Positions 32,582-43,521 are shown, counted from the stretch's first letter. The stretch is DNA of 64,000 nt from Schistocerca nitens (GCF_023898315.1 NC_064616.1:648020974-648084973); one strand, 5' to 3'. Numbers and translations are program-made. The notes: generated from the sequence alone by a model not told the origin.

Positions 32582-32930
32582 TGTCTGTACAAAAACTTTA
32601 TGTCCTCCGCTGCGTGTTTGTGTGGGCTGGTGTTCAAGTGCTCCGAATGAAAGGTAATGAGGGAGAGATTCAACATCAAACGATCTCGTTTGCAAGTAGG
32701 ACGTTGATTGCGGCAAAACACAATGATTATATTGCCGAGCAGAATACAATGCCCGTGGTGTACGGGTTTAAAAAGTTTGAAGGTTATCTGCTGGGAAATC
32801 ATACCGTAGTTTGACTGATAATAAGGCACTTACAAGGAAAAATTCTCAGGTGTCAATTAACGATCTTGATGAAATGTGGTGGTTGTGTACAGGGAGTAAA
32901 ATAGTGCAATATGTATTTTTTTGTTTGTGG

Positions 32931-34279
32931 CCAGTTTCATTTTTAAGGTGTGAACACACCCCAAAAGGTAATTTGGCATTTTAGATTTAGAGAGAATATC
33001 TATATAATATATGTGATATATACATATTTTTCATATAAAAGCCCAACTGTAATTAATGTTCTCGAAAACTGTATAATCGACTTTTGTAATAATGTGAAAC
33101 TTTGAAAAATACCTACCACTATTAACTAATTTTGAAAAATGAAAACTTGTGTTGCAACACAAATTAAAGACTCTTTCAAGCCACATACACCCTGTGTAAT
33201 AAATCTGGTTTCTGAAATACCATTTTTGAAAAATAAGTTGTGCACAACGCGCTGTCAGAGTATTTTCAATGCATCTAATTGAAATATCTCAACATTCATT
33301 ACCATTTTCATTATTTATTTTATTTATATTTGTTTTGTGTTTCAAATTGTTATGTTGCATTTTATATTCGTGTCTTTTTTTAGTTTACCATTTCATGTAC
33401 GTGTATTTGTTAAATGAAAATAATAAGTAATTCATTATTATGAAGTAAAATACTTACAATAATGATAATCTTTAAAGAAATGATCAAAACGTAACGTTTT
33501 TTACACCATGCATATAAAATAAACGAAATTTCTTCACGTAATATATACGACGAAGAAGACAATATAAGACAAAATTCAGCAGGATTTCAAATTGTCATGT
33601 GTGATCCTCTAAATATCCTGATTTGTATCAGGCATACTTCAGAACATTGGTAAGCCTTGGCGAAGAGAATTTATTAAGTGCTAATGACTGCACCTTGATA
33701 ACATTATTTCTAAAGTGGAGACTGACATCTTCATTCAACAGAACTAAATCTGAATTTCTTTTGACAAAGTTCTTCCAACATCAAAACGGCTACTATGCGT
33801 TTTTCTGTTTCCTTGTAGGAGGTATCCCTCGCTACTAAGAATCATATTACATAGGCCTGATGCAGCCATCTTATAATTTCTGAACCGTGATCGGATATGA
33901 ACAGTGGACACTATACGTCTCCGGAAAGCTATATTGTGCTCGTATCATGCCGAGCAAATGTTTTACAGAAGTAGTTTTTTTCGTTTTACGGCTCGATAAC
34001 ATAGTTTATCGTAGAGAAACCGGCAAGAAGAATGTATGTCATGTGCTTGAAATATATTTCTCATAATGGAAGATTAACAACGCTACATTCCATACGACTG
34101 ATAGGTCGGAAAAACGCAGGCGATCTAACATTATAGTCTGTTTTAAGTGGAGAACGTTGTAGCCTTAGGAGTGCGTGTGTTTATGTTCTCTCTTACAAAT
34201 ACCTTCCAGGTACCGGTCATAGACTTTAGAACAGTACTTTAGAGTTGATAGCTTGGTTGATTTACGTAAAAATGCTTCG
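32931..34279. other. Unassigned AT-rich spacer
   Basis: No recognisable gene or element. A 71-codon frame at 33623-33838 has no family features and is probably chance. Confidence 0.4.
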
Positions 34280-34304
34280 AACTCCATCTGTCTGGAGCTC
34301 CATC

Positions 34305-34618
34305 GCCTTGTGCCACCGGACAGTGTGTCAGCACTGCGCAAGTAGCAGCAAGTGGCTTATTTAGCGTTCATATAAGTGTAGTAGTCAAGTTGAAAATTTG
34401 TTTGAGTGTTCTTGGCGCACTTCTTTAGTTAAATATGTCAAATCATTGTGGAGTTTCGTAATTAGCAGGGGCAGATTTGCATTTTAATATCTGTGACGTG
34501 TAAAGTCGCGTAGTCGTCTGTCATTTGTTTATTTCTTTCAAATTGTCTTTCTTCGTTACTGACAGTACAGTTAGCCTTCTGCCGCCGAACAGTGTGTCAG
34601 CAGTGCGCAAGGAGCAGC
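34305..34618 (+). repeat. Repeated 5' UTR segment of CR1-like LINE B
   Basis: A 45-bp segment containing CAGTGTGTCAGCANTGCGCA occurs at about 34305-34350 and 34574-34618, with 224 bp between. It lies upstream of ORF1, so it may belong to an internal promoter, but no core motif was identified. Confidence 0.7.
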
Positions 34619-34730
34619 ATTACTGCCTTTACTAGGCAGTCTTGTATTTTAATAACCGTTTAAATTTTGCGTCGAATTGTTTGTGTTCTCTGTAGATAGT
34701 TCAGACATTCTTTGCACAACAATAATTAGG

Positions 34731-35658
34731 ATGGATAGGGACTGCGACTACTGTGTTCGGATGCAGGCTGAGTTGGCATCCTTTCGCTCCCAGCTTCAGG
34801 TAGTGCTCTTCGGTCACACAGCTTGAGGCTGTTGCCAATGGGCATCACTGTGGGGTCCGGACGGGGGTTTGTCAGGGTCGGCCAGCTCGTCCCACGCATC
34901 CCCCGATCGGGCTACGGCTGTGGCTACTCGGGATACTGCCCACATTGAGGCTAACCCCTCACCCACGGTAGAGTGGGAGGTCGTCTCGGTGTAGCAGGGG
35001 GCGAAAGACATTCCGTAGGGCTGAACGGAAGGCCTCCCCAGTTTGTCTGACGAACCGGTTTCAGGCTCCGTCTCCGGCTGATACTGATCTTCGGCTGGAC
35101 ATGGCTGCTTGTCCTGTTCCAGAGCTTGCCCCTCAGTCTGCAAGATCTGGGCGGTCGCAGAGGGTGGGCTTACTGGTAGTTGGGAGCTCCAACGTCAGGC
35201 GCGTAATGGGGGCCCTTAGGGATATGGCTGCAAGGGAGGGGAAGAAAACCAATGTGCACACCGTGTGCATACCGGGGGGAGTCATTCCAGATGTGGAAAG
35301 GGTCCTTCCAGATGCCATGAAGGGTACAGGGTGCACCCATCCGCAGGTGGTCGCTCATGTCAGCACCAATGATGTGTGACGCTATGGATCAGAGGAAATC
35401 CTCTCTGGCTTCCGGCGGCTATCTGATTTGGTGAAGGCTGCCAGTCTCGCTAGTGAGATGAAAGCAGAGCTCACCATCTGCAGCATCGTCGACAGGACAG
35501 ACTGTGGACCTTTGGTACAGAGCTGAGTGGAGGGACTGAATCAGAGGCTGAGACAGTTCTGTGACCGTGTGGGCTGCAGATTCCTCGACTTGCGCCATAG
35601 GGTGGTGAGGTTTCGAGTTCTGATGGATAGTTCAGGAGTCCACTACACATAGCAGGCG
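34731..35658 (+). pseudogene. CR1-like ORF1 with esterase (SGNH-like) motifs
   Basis: Possible start MDRDCDYCVRMQAELASFRS has a C-x2-C pair. After a stop and shift the clearest part is 35101-35379: VGLLVVGSSNVRRVMGAL (block I), then HPQVVAHVSTNDV (the Asn-containing block), followed by stops. In later frames MDSSGVHYT carries the His of the last block, although the usual Asp-x-x-His spacing is not clean. CR1-group ORF1 proteins often carry such a lipolytic-type domain of uncertain role. Several in-frame stops make it inactive. Confidence 0.7.
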
Positions 35659-35789
35659 GCTACACGGGTAGCAGGGGTTGTGTGGCGTGGACTGGGCGGT
35701 TTTTAGGTTAGATGGCCTCGGGCAAGTACAGAAAGGGCAACAGCCTCAACGGGTGCGGGGCAAAGTCAGGACATGCGGGGACCAAGCAG

Positions 35790-36094
35790 CAATCGGTATT
35801 GTAATTGTAAACTGTCGAAGCTGCGTTGGTAAAGTATCGGAACTTCAAGCGCTGATAGAAAGCTCTGAAGCTGAAATCGTTATAGGTACGGAAAGCTGGC
35901 TAAAGCCAGAGATAAATTCTGCCGAAATTTTTACAAAGGCACAGACGGTGTTTAGAAAGGATAGATTGCATGCAACCAGTGGTAGCGTGTTTGTTTCTGT
36001 TAGTAGTAGTTTATCCTGTAGTGAAATAGACGTGGATAGTTCTTATGAATTATTATTGGTGGAGGTTATACTCAACAACCGAGTTAGGTTAATA
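35790..36094 (+). pseudogene. CR1-like endonuclease, N-terminal half
   Basis: VNCRSCVGKVSELQALI, then VIGTESWLKPEIN with the catalytic Glu, and SVFVSVSSSLSCSEIDVDSS. It is cut at 36094 by Tc1 copy 2; the frame continues at 37517 once the element and one TA are discounted. Aligns by eye with the fragment at 1-698. Confidence 0.85.
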
Positions 36095-37516
36095 CACTCC
36101 TGGAAATGGAAAAAAGAACACATTGACACCGGTGTGTCAGACCCACCATACTTGCTCCGGACACTGCGAGAGGGCTGTACAAGCAATGATCACACGCACG
36201 GCACAGCGGACACACCAGGAACCGCGGTGTTGGCCGTCGAATGGCGCTAGCTGCGCAGCATTTGTGCACCGCCGCCGTCAGTGTCAGCCAGTTTGCCGTG
36301 GCATACGGAGCTCCATCGCAGTCTTTAACACTGGTAGCATGCCGCGACAGCGTGGGCGTGAACCGTATGTGCAGTTGACGGACTTTGAGCGAGGGCGTAT
36401 AGTGGGCATGTGGGAGGCCGGGTGGACGTACCGCCGAATTGCTCAACACGTGGGGCGTGAGGTCTCCACAGTACATCGATGTTGTCGCCAGTGGTCGGCG
36501 GAAGGTGCACGTGCCCGTCGACCTGGGACCGGACCGCAGCGACGCACGGATGCACGCCAAGACCGTAGGATCCTACGCAGTGCCGTAGGGGACCGCACCG
36601 CCACTTCCCAGCAAATTAGGGACACTGTTGCTCCTGGGGTATCGGCGAGGACCATTCGCAACCGTCTCCATGAAGCTGGGCTACGGTCCCGCACACCGTT
36701 AGGCCGTCTTCCGCTCACGCCCCAACATCGTGCAGCCCGCCTCCAGTGGTGTCGCGACAGGCGTGAATGGAGGGACGAATGGAGACGTGTCGTCTTCAGC
36801 GATGAGAGTCGCTTCTGCCTTGGTGCCAATGATGGTCGTATGCGTGTTTGGCGCCGTGCAGGTGAGCGCCACAATCAGGACTGCATACGACCGAGGCACA
36901 CAGGGCCAACACCCGGCATCATGGTGTGGGGAGCGATCTCCTACACTGGCCGTACACCACTGGTGATCGTCGAGGGGACACTGAATAGTGCACGGTACAT
37001 CCAAACCGTCATCGAACCCATCGTTCTACCATTCCTAGACCGGCAAGGGAACTTGCTGTTCCAACAGGACAATGCACGTCCGCATGTATCCCGTGCCACC
37101 CAACGTGCTCTAGAAGGTGTAAGTCAACTACCCTGGCCAGCAAGATCTCCGGATCTGTCCCCCATTGAGCATGTTTGGGACTGGATGAAGCGTCGTCTCA
37201 CGCGGTCTGCACGTCCAGCACGAACGCTGGTCCAGCTGAGGCGCCAGGTGGAAATGGCATGGCAAGCCGTTCCATAGGACTACATCCAGCATCTCTACGA
37301 TCGTCTCCATGGGAGAATAGCAGCCTGCATTGCTGCGAAAGGTGGATATACACTGTACTAGTGCCGACATTGTGCATGCTCTGTTGCCTGTGTCTATGTG
37401 CCTGTGGTTCTGTCAGTGTGATCATGTGATGTATCAGACCCCAGGAATGTGTCAATAAAGTTTCCCCTTCCTGGGACAATGAATTCACGGTGTTCTTATT
37501 TCAATTTCCAGGAGTG
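36095..37516 (+). mobile_element. Tc1-like transposon, copy 2 (1422 bp)
   Basis: Same inverted repeats as copy 1 (CACTCCTGGAAAT at 36095, ATTTCCAGGAGTG ending 37516), flanked by TA at 36093-36094 and 37517-37518. It interrupts the endonuclease of CR1-like LINE B. Confidence 0.96.
36339..37361 (+). pseudogene. Tc1-like transposase, copy 2 (TAG near the end)
   Basis: Same gene as copy 1. All three catalytic residues are present (VFSDESRF, FQQDNARPH, SPIEHVWD, 32 residues between the last two). The TAG at 37275-37277, shared with copy 1, removes the last 28 residues, which remain readable. Otherwise open from MPRQRGREPY. Whether the shortened protein works is unknown. Confidence 0.93.
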
Positions 37517-37932
37517 TAATTGGCTCCTTTTACCGACCCCCCGACTCAGCAGCATTAGTGGCAGAACAACTGAGAGAAAATCTGGAATACATTTCACATC
37601 AATTTCCTCAGCATGTTATAGTCTTAGGTGGAGATTTCAATTTACCAGATATAGACTGGGACACTCAGATGTTTAGGATGGGTGGTAGGGACAGAGCATC
37701 GAGTGACACTATACTGAGTGTACTATCCGAAAATTACATCGAGCAATTAAACAGAGAACCGATTCGTGGAGATAACATCTCGGACCTACTGATAACAAAC
37801 AGACCCGAACTTTTCGACTCTGTAAGCGCAGAACAGGGAATCAGGGATCATAAGGCCGTTGTAGCATCCCTGAATATGGTCGTAAATAGGAATATAAAAA
37901 AAAGGGAGGAAGGTTTATCTGTTAAGCAATAG
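37517..37932 (+). pseudogene. CR1-like endonuclease, C-terminal half
   Basis: GSFYRPPDSAALVAEQLREN, VLGGDFNLPDIDWD (Asp, Asn) and GIRDHKAVVASLN (Asp-His) complete the endonuclease. The frame closes at 37932; the linker to RT (37930-38193) has stops and shifts. Confidence 0.85.
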
Positions 37933-38193
37933 TAATAGGAGGCAGATTTCAGACTACCTAACAGATCGAAACGAAATTTTCTGTTCCGACACTGACAATG
38001 TTGAGTGTTTGTGGAAAAAGTTCAAGGCAATCGTAAAATGCGTTTTATAAAGGTACGAACCGAGTAAAACTGAAAAACCTACCGTGGTTCAACAACAAAG
38101 TTAGGAAACTACTGCGAAAGCAAGTTTAAACGCAGCCAAAACCTCTCAGACAAACAGAAGCTAAACGATGTTAAAATTAGCGTAAGGAGAGCT

Positions 38194-39909
38194 ATGCGTG
38201 AAATGTGCAGTGAATTCGAAAGTAAAATTCTATGTACCGACTTGACAGAAAATCCTGGGAAGTTCTGGTCTTACGTTAAATCAGTAAGTGGATCGAAACA
38301 GCATATCCAGACACTCTGGGATGATAATGGCACTGAAGCAGAGAATGACACGCGTAAAGCTGAAATACTAAACACTTTTTTCCAAAGCTTTTTCACAGAG
38401 GAAGACCGCACTGCAGTTCCTTCTCTAAATCCTCGCACGAACGAAAAAATGGCTGACATCGAGATACGTGTCCAAGGAATAGAAAAGCAACTGAAATCAC
38501 CCAACAGAGGAAAGTCCACTGGACCTGACGGGATACCATTTCGATTCTACACAGATTACGCGAAAGAACTTGCCCCCCTTCTAACACCTGTGTGCCGCAG
38601 GTCTCTAGAGGAACGGAAGGTTCCAAATGATTGGAAAAGAGCACAGGTAGTTCCAGTTTTCAAGAAGGGTCGTCGAGCAAATCCGCAAAACTATAGGCCT
38701 ATATCTCTGACATCGATCTGTTGTAGAATTGTAGAACTTGGTTTCTGCTCGCGTATCATGTCATTTCTGGAAACCCAGAATCTACTCTGTAGGAATCAAC
38801 ATGGATTCCGGAAACAGCGATCGCGTGAGACCCAACTCGCTTTATTTGTTCATGATACCCAGAAAATATTAGATACAGGCTCCCAGGTAGATGCCATTTT
38901 CCTTGACTACCGGAAGGCGCTCGATACAGTTCCGCACTGTCGCTTGATAAACAAAGTAAGAGCCTACGGAATATCAGACCAGCTGTGTGGCTGGATTGAA
39001 GAGTTTTTAGCAAACAGAACACAGCATGTTGTTCTCAATGGAGAGACGTCTACAGACGTTAAAGTAACCTCTGGCGTGCCACAGGAGAGTGTTATGGGAC
39101 CATTGCTTTTCACAATATATATAAATGACCTAGTAGATAATGTCGGAAGTTCCATGCGGCTTTCCGCGGATGATGCTGTAGTATACAGAGAAGTTGCAGT
39201 ATTAGAAAATTGTAGCGAAATGCAGGAAGATCTGCAGCGGATAGGCACTTAGTGCAGGGAGTGGCAACTGACCCTTAACATAGACAAATGTAATGTATTG
39301 CGAATACATAGAAAGAAGGATCCTTTATTGTATGATTATATGATAGCAGAAAAAACACTGGTAGCAGTTACTTCTGTAAAATATCTGGGAGTATGCGCAC
39401 GGAACGATTTGAAGTGGAATGATAATATAAAATTAATTGTTGGTATGGCGGGTGCCAGTTTGAGATTCATTGGGAGAGTTCTTCGAAAATGTAGTCCATC
39501 AACAAAGGAGGTGGCTTACAAAACACTCTTTCGACCTATACTTGAGTATTGTTCATCAGTGTGGGATCCGTACCGGGTCGAGTTGACAGAGGAGATAGAG
39601 AAGATCCAAAGAAGAGCGGCGCGTTTCGTCACATGGTTATTTGGTAAGCGTGATAGCGTTACGGAGATGTTTTGCAAACTCAAGTGGCAGACTCTGCAAG
39701 ACTCTGCAGACTCTGCCTCGCGGTGTAGCTTGCTGTCCAAGTTTCGAGAGGGTGCGTTTCTGGATGAGGTATCGAATACATTACTTCCCCCTACTTATAC
39801 CTCCCGAGGAGATCACGAATGTAAAATTAGAGATTGAGTACGCACGGAGGCTTTCCGGCAGTCGTTCTTCCCGCGAACCATGCGCGACTGGAACAGGAAA
39901 GAGAGGTAA
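38194..39909 (+). pseudogene. CR1-like reverse transcriptase
   Basis: One frame with two internal stops (TAG at 39250, TGA at 39835) and the natural end TAA at 39907-39909. RT blocks: GKSTGPDGIPFRFY, KRAQVVPVFKKGRRANPQNY, RPISLTSICCRIVE, NQHGFRKQRSRETQLA, VDAIFLDYRKALDTVPHCRL, VTSGVPQESVMGPLLF and LSADDAVVY, the catalytic motif, usually FADD. After 39298 the C-terminal part (SVKYLGVCARNDLKWND, LEYCSSVWDP) is typical of the Jockey/CR1 group. LDYRKALDTV has Leu where the family usually has Phe. Confidence 0.92.
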
Positions 39910-39983
39910 TGACAATGGCACGTAAAGTGCTCTCCGCCACACACCGTTGGGTGGCTTGCAGAGTATAAATGTAGATGTAGATA

Positions 39984-41165
39984 AGTCATTCGTTTCTTGT
40001 TCTTCTTAACTGTCTGCTATTACATCATGGAAATTTGAAATCTGTTACTATACATCGATAAGGAGTGCTAAGCTCCTCGACATGGGCGCATCTCGAGATG
40101 GGTGAGACTCGGAAAGCTCCATACATTCAAGAGATGTAAAGTGTTGCGGTCTTCTTCTGGTCGGTTGCAGATTAATTCGCTAACGGTTCTGCAGGGCGGG
40201 TTGGCCAATGACATTGTGAGGTGGGTCTTTCACTCTCTAATTTTACCCTAAGACAGCGAGAGTGCTCTGCGACTCCCATACACGAAGAGATAGATCGCAA
40301 ATTAAACACTATGCTCGAGATGATAGAAATATGTGGAGCGCTGTCTGGTATACTTTGATGATTTATGTGTTCGAGAATTAACACTGAATGGACGTCCTAC
40401 ACAGCCATTTATCCATGTTCGCAATGATACAAAGTGGAGAAGGGGTGGTTTAGCTGTGGTACTGAAATTGGGGAAACATGCTGTCACATCTGTAGTAGGA
40501 CTACCTGTGTACTGTTCCACTCTGCATTGTTGCTAAATTTATTTTTGCAGACATTAACTGTTTTGTATCTGACCAGTCTTTACATTTTATGGACAATTTC
40601 AATTGCAAGATAGAAGTGGTCATACGAAGCAATGTTTGTCCCCATTTTTGGAATTCTGAACATTAATATATGCCTATTTAGCGGCAATAGCTTTCAGAAT
40701 AGGTATGTAACTGCACTCCCCATTAAGTGGATCAAAGACATGTGACTACACATCAAGGTGGAGTGTATGGCAGGGCACCTTACCAGACCCTCTTTCCTGC
40801 ATATCAGAAAAATGGCTCAGCATGACAGTCTCAGTAAAAGTTGCATGCCCTCTACAATTGACTCAACCTGTGATATCACAGCATCTTTCCTCCAAATTTT
40901 GACGATGGTTTTCTCCGCAGCTCACAGGGAAGAACTACTTTACACATAATGGTGGGATATCGCAGACCATTGACGATTTTAGGGAGCTTTCTTTCCAAAA
41001 CTGCTTGGTAAGCACAGCGGTAGGTAGCAGAATTTCGATACCCCACATTAGCGTTATCAACGTGGGACTGCAAGATCCTGTCCTTGAAAGCGCCAGCAAC
41101 CACGCAGTAGTTCAACGCGGCGGCTGTGATCTGAAACACAGCAGTATGTAGGACTGTTGCTGCTG
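39984..41165. other. Unassigned spacer
   Basis: Mixed sequence with no element boundary I can place. A minus-strand frame at 40876-41229 (117 codons) is open but has no recognisable domain; it could belong to the candidate gene further up the minus strand, without splice evidence. Confidence 0.35.
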
Positions 41166-41273
41166 CTAAACACCCAGGAATTTGCCAAGATGTGGATGAT
41201 GGAGGTTGATCACAAAGTGAGCATGGCAAACATGATGCTCTAGGCTAGGGTGACCGCGTGGCGGAACAGCATA

Positions 41274-41414
41274 CAGTGTTTGTGAAAACAGTGTTTGTGA
41301 GCGCCAGTTACAAAGTATGGGCTGGGCCAAAGTGGTCACACACAGTGTTTGCAGGCACCAGTTCAGCAGTCTGGGCTGCGTCAGAGAGGTAGCAGTGTTT
41401 ATGAGCGCCAGTTT
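41274..41414. repeat. Imperfect tandem repeat in candidate exon 2
   Basis: CAGTGTTTGTGAGCGCCAGTT or close variants at 41290, 41343 and 41393, with a further CAGTGTTTGTG at 41274. Period is about 50 bp. In one minus-strand frame it would be translated as repeats; in the frame favoured by splicing most of it lies past the stop. Confidence 0.7.
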
Positions 41415-41512
41415 GACGATCTCGGTTGTGGTGATGATGAGCACATCGTATTCGGACTCAGCCACGGCACTGCATGTCCCCTTCCATAAGTCACCAATAC
41501 TCCTGCAAAAAA
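41399..41512 (-). CDS. Candidate exon 2 of a secreted-protein gene
   Basis: On the minus strand a good acceptor, TTGTCTTACTTTTTTGCAG, ends at 41513. Joined in phase 1 to exon 1 it would read through VLVTYGRGHAVPWL and stop at 41399-41401. A different phase is open much further (to 41166; DLWKGTCSAVAESEYDVLII) and would need a weaker donor. The acceptor lies 50 bp from the transposon at 41563. Without the transposon the intron would be about 127 bp, a normal insect size. No homologue recognised. Confidence 0.35.
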   Translation of the reverse strand, partial: FFAGVLVTYGRGHAVPWLSPNTMCSSSPQPRSSNWRS

Positions 41513-41562
41513 GTAAGACAAAGTGATATGGACAAACATCGCATACACATGCCATATATATA

Positions 41563-43107
41563 CAGGGTGTTTCAAAAATGACCGGTATATTTGAAACGGC
41601 AATAAAACCTAAACGAGCAGCGATAGAAATACACCGTTTGTTGCAATATGCTTGGGACAACAGTACATTTTCAGGCAGACAAACTTTCGAAATTACAGTA
41701 GTTACAATTTTCAACAACAGATGGCGCTGCGGTCTGGGAAACTCTATAGTACGATATTTTCCACATATCCACCATGCGTAGCAATAATATGGCGTAGTCT
41801 CTGAATGAAATTACCCGAAACCTTTGACAACGTGTCTGGCGGAACGGCTTCACATGCAGATGAGATGTACTGCTTCAGCTGTTCAATTGTTTCTGGATTC
41901 TGGCGGTACACCTGGTCTTTCACGTGTCCCCACAGAAAGAAGTCACAGGGGTTCATGTCTGGCGAATAGGGAGGCCAATCCACGCCGCCTCCTGTATGTT
42001 TCGGATAGCCCAAAGCAATCACACGATCATCGAAATATTCATTCAGGAAATTAAAGACGTCGGCCGTGCGATGTGGCCGGGCACCATCTTGCATAAACCA
42101 CGAGGTGTTCGCAGTGTCGTCTAAGGCAGTTTGTACCGCCACAAATTCATGAAGAATGTCCAGATAGCGTGATGCAGTAATCGTTTCGGATCTGAAAAAT
42201 GGGCCAATGTTTCCTTTGGAAGAAATGGCGGCCCAGACCAGTACTTTTTGAGGATGCAGGGACGATGGGACTGCAACATGGGGCTTTTCGGTACCCCATA
42301 TGCGCCAGTTCTGTTTATTGACGAAGCCGTCCAGGTAAAAATAAGCTTCGTCAGTAAACCAAATGCTGCCCACATGCATATCGCCGTCATCAATCCTGTG
42401 CACTATATCGTTAGCGAATGTCTCTCGTGCAGCAATGGTAGCGGCGCTGAGGGGTTGCCGCGTTTGAGTTTTGTATGGACAGAGGTGTAAACTCTGGCGC
42501 ATGAGACGATACGTGGACGTTGGCGTCATTTGGAACGCAGCTGCAACACGGCGAACGGAAACCCGAGGCCGCTGTTGGATCACCTGCTGCACTAGCTGCG
42601 CGTTGCCCTCTGTGGTTGCCGTACGCGGTCGCCCTACCTTTCCAGCACGTTCATCCGTCACGTTCCCAGTCCGTTGAAATTTTTCAAACAGATCCTTTAT
42701 TGTATCGCTTTTCGGTCCTTTGGTTACATTAAACCTCCGTTGAAAACTCCGTCTTGTTGCAACAACACTGTGTTCTAGGCGGTGGAATTCCAACACCAGA
42801 AAAATCCTCTGTTCTAAGGAATAAACCATGTTGTCTACATCACACTTGCACGCTGTGAACAGCACACGCTTACAGCGGAAAGACGACGTACAGAATGGCG
42901 CACCCACAGACTGCGTTGTCTTCTATATCTTTCACATCACTTGCAGCGCCATCTGTTGTTGAAAATTGTAACTACTGTAATTTCGAAAGTTTGTCCGCCT
43001 GAAAATGTACTGTTGTCCCAAGCATATTGCAACAAACGGTGTATTTCTATCGCTGCTCGTTTAGTTTTTATTGCCGTTTCAAATATACCGGTCATTTTTG
43101 AAACACC

Positions 43108-43110
<3 letters not shown>
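41563..43110 (-). mobile_element. Tc1/mariner-type transposon with 168-bp inverted repeats
   Basis: 1548 bp, begins CAGGGTGTTTCAAAAATGAC and ends in its reverse complement. The terminal repeats span 41563-41730 and 42943-43110 with only about two mismatches seen. TA flanks both ends (41561-41562, 43111-43112). One intact transposase frame fills the interior. High repeat identity and an open frame suggest a young, possibly active copy. It lies within the intron of the candidate gene, beside a TA microsatellite. Confidence 0.95.
41744..42907 (-). CDS. DDD transposase, long D-D spacing (open frame)
   Basis: Open frame of 387 codons; the likelier start is the second ATG at 42829 (MVYSLEQRIFLVLEFHRLEH), giving 361 residues. 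N-terminus: helix-turn-helix of the DUF4817 kind (FQRRFNVTKGPKSDTIKDLF), then the linker AGKVGRPRTATTEGNAQLVQ and a second DNA-binding domain (VSVRRVAAAFQMTPTSTYRL). Catalytic core: Asp in IWFTDEAYFYLDG, Asp in WFMQDGARPHRTAD, Asp in YSPDMNPCDFFLWGHVKDQV. There are 47 residues between the last two, including an extra GYPKHTGGGVDW loop; classic mariners have 34. No stops or shifts. Performs cut-and-paste movement. Confidence 0.93.
   Translation of the reverse strand: MGAPFCTSSFRCKRVLFTACKCDVDNMVYSLEQRIFLVLEFHRLEHSVVATRRSFQRRFNVTKGPKSDTIKDLFEKFQRTGNVTDERAGKVGRPRTATTEGNAQLVQQVIQQRPRVSVRRVAAAFQMTPTSTYRLMRQSLHLCPYKTQTRQPLSAATIAARETFANDIVHRIDDGDMHVGSIWFTDEAYFYLDGFVNKQNWRIWGTEKPHVAVPSSLHPQKVLVWAAISSKGNIGPFFRSETITASRYLDILHEFVAVQTALDDTANTSWFMQDGARPHRTADVFNFLNEYFDDRVIALGYPKHTGGGVDWPPYSPDMNPCDFFLWGHVKDQVYRQNPETIEQLKQYISSACEAVPPDTLSKVSGNFIQRLRHIIATHGGYVENIVL

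Positions 43111-43154
<44 letters not shown>
43111..43154. repeat. TA microsatellite
   Basis: About 22 TA units directly next to the transposon end, which inserts at TA. The insertion may have landed in a pre-existing TA tract. Confidence 0.9.
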
Positions 43155-43155
<1 letters not shown>

Positions 43156-43187
43156 CAATAATTTCTGAAACTTTCGTTGTGGCTCAC

Positions 43188-43521
43188 CGACGTCAATAAG
43201 TGATTTTAGCCACTCATCTTCATTATCATCATTCAGCATACTATGTGTATATTCCGATATTTTATAGTTCAGTTTGGCATTTGCATCTGTGGCTAAGTTC
43301 CCATCAAGCGCATCTACTGATTCTCCACATTTGGAGCAAAATTCCAGAGACTTTGGGTTGAGAATTTGCAAATCACAGTACCATATTATTGTATTCAGAT
43401 CACAACCACCTTCCTGCAAAGCGGTTATGAGGGAAGCCATGATTTGAGCGTCGAAGAGTGGTGCTTGGAAGCAAGTCGTCAACATCAGACAAACGAGCAC
43501 TCTAACCAGTGCCATTACCAC
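43188..43521 (-). CDS. Candidate exon 1 of a secreted-protein gene
   Basis: Starts MVMALVRVLVCLMLTTCFQA, a convincing signal peptide: short basic N-region, hydrophobic core, small residues at the end. About 90 residues follow with four cysteines (GGCDLN, WYCDLQ, EFCSKCGES) and an acidic C-terminal part (MLNDDNEDEWLKSLIDV). A strong splice donor (G then GTGAGC) occurs at 43187. The frame remains open past it only through the TA microsatellite, so the donor is the likelier end. Base composition and the absence of element motifs fit a host gene. The product would be secreted; its function is not recognisable. Confidence 0.5.

Larger units (their letters stand above)
31359..32930 (+). pseudogene. 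Ty3/gypsy element C pol fragment, part 2
   Basis: Resumes the frame broken at 18775. NVKPDEKFAAKAYPVVFAQR and HRMLEWGIIE are the first RT residues. After a SINE insertion the blocks PLFVVPKRDGNVCH and VSIDDLLQLFHGVTFLSP follow. RNase H is readable at 32641-32814 (QTISFASRTLIAAKHNDYIA, VVYGFKKFEGYLLG) and continues into the Asp block (DNKALTRKNSQ). Many stops and shifts; no LTR of this element lies in the window. This was the target for gypsy B and two SINE insertions. Confidence 0.85.
34280..39983 (+). mobile_element. CR1-like LINE B (nearly full length, dead)
   Basis: 5' UTR with a repeated segment, an ORF1 with esterase-like motifs, endonuclease and RT, all plus strand. It ends in ATGTAGATGTAGATA (39969-39983) instead of a poly-A tail; short 3' repeats of this kind are typical of CR1-group LINEs. 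Tc1 copy 2 sits inside the endonuclease. Stops and frameshifts occur in all ORFs. The 5' limit is approximate. Confidence 0.85.

Noticed and set aside
33623..33838. 71-codon frame as a gene
   Set aside because: Isolated, AT-rich surroundings, no signal sequence, no splice sites or family features.
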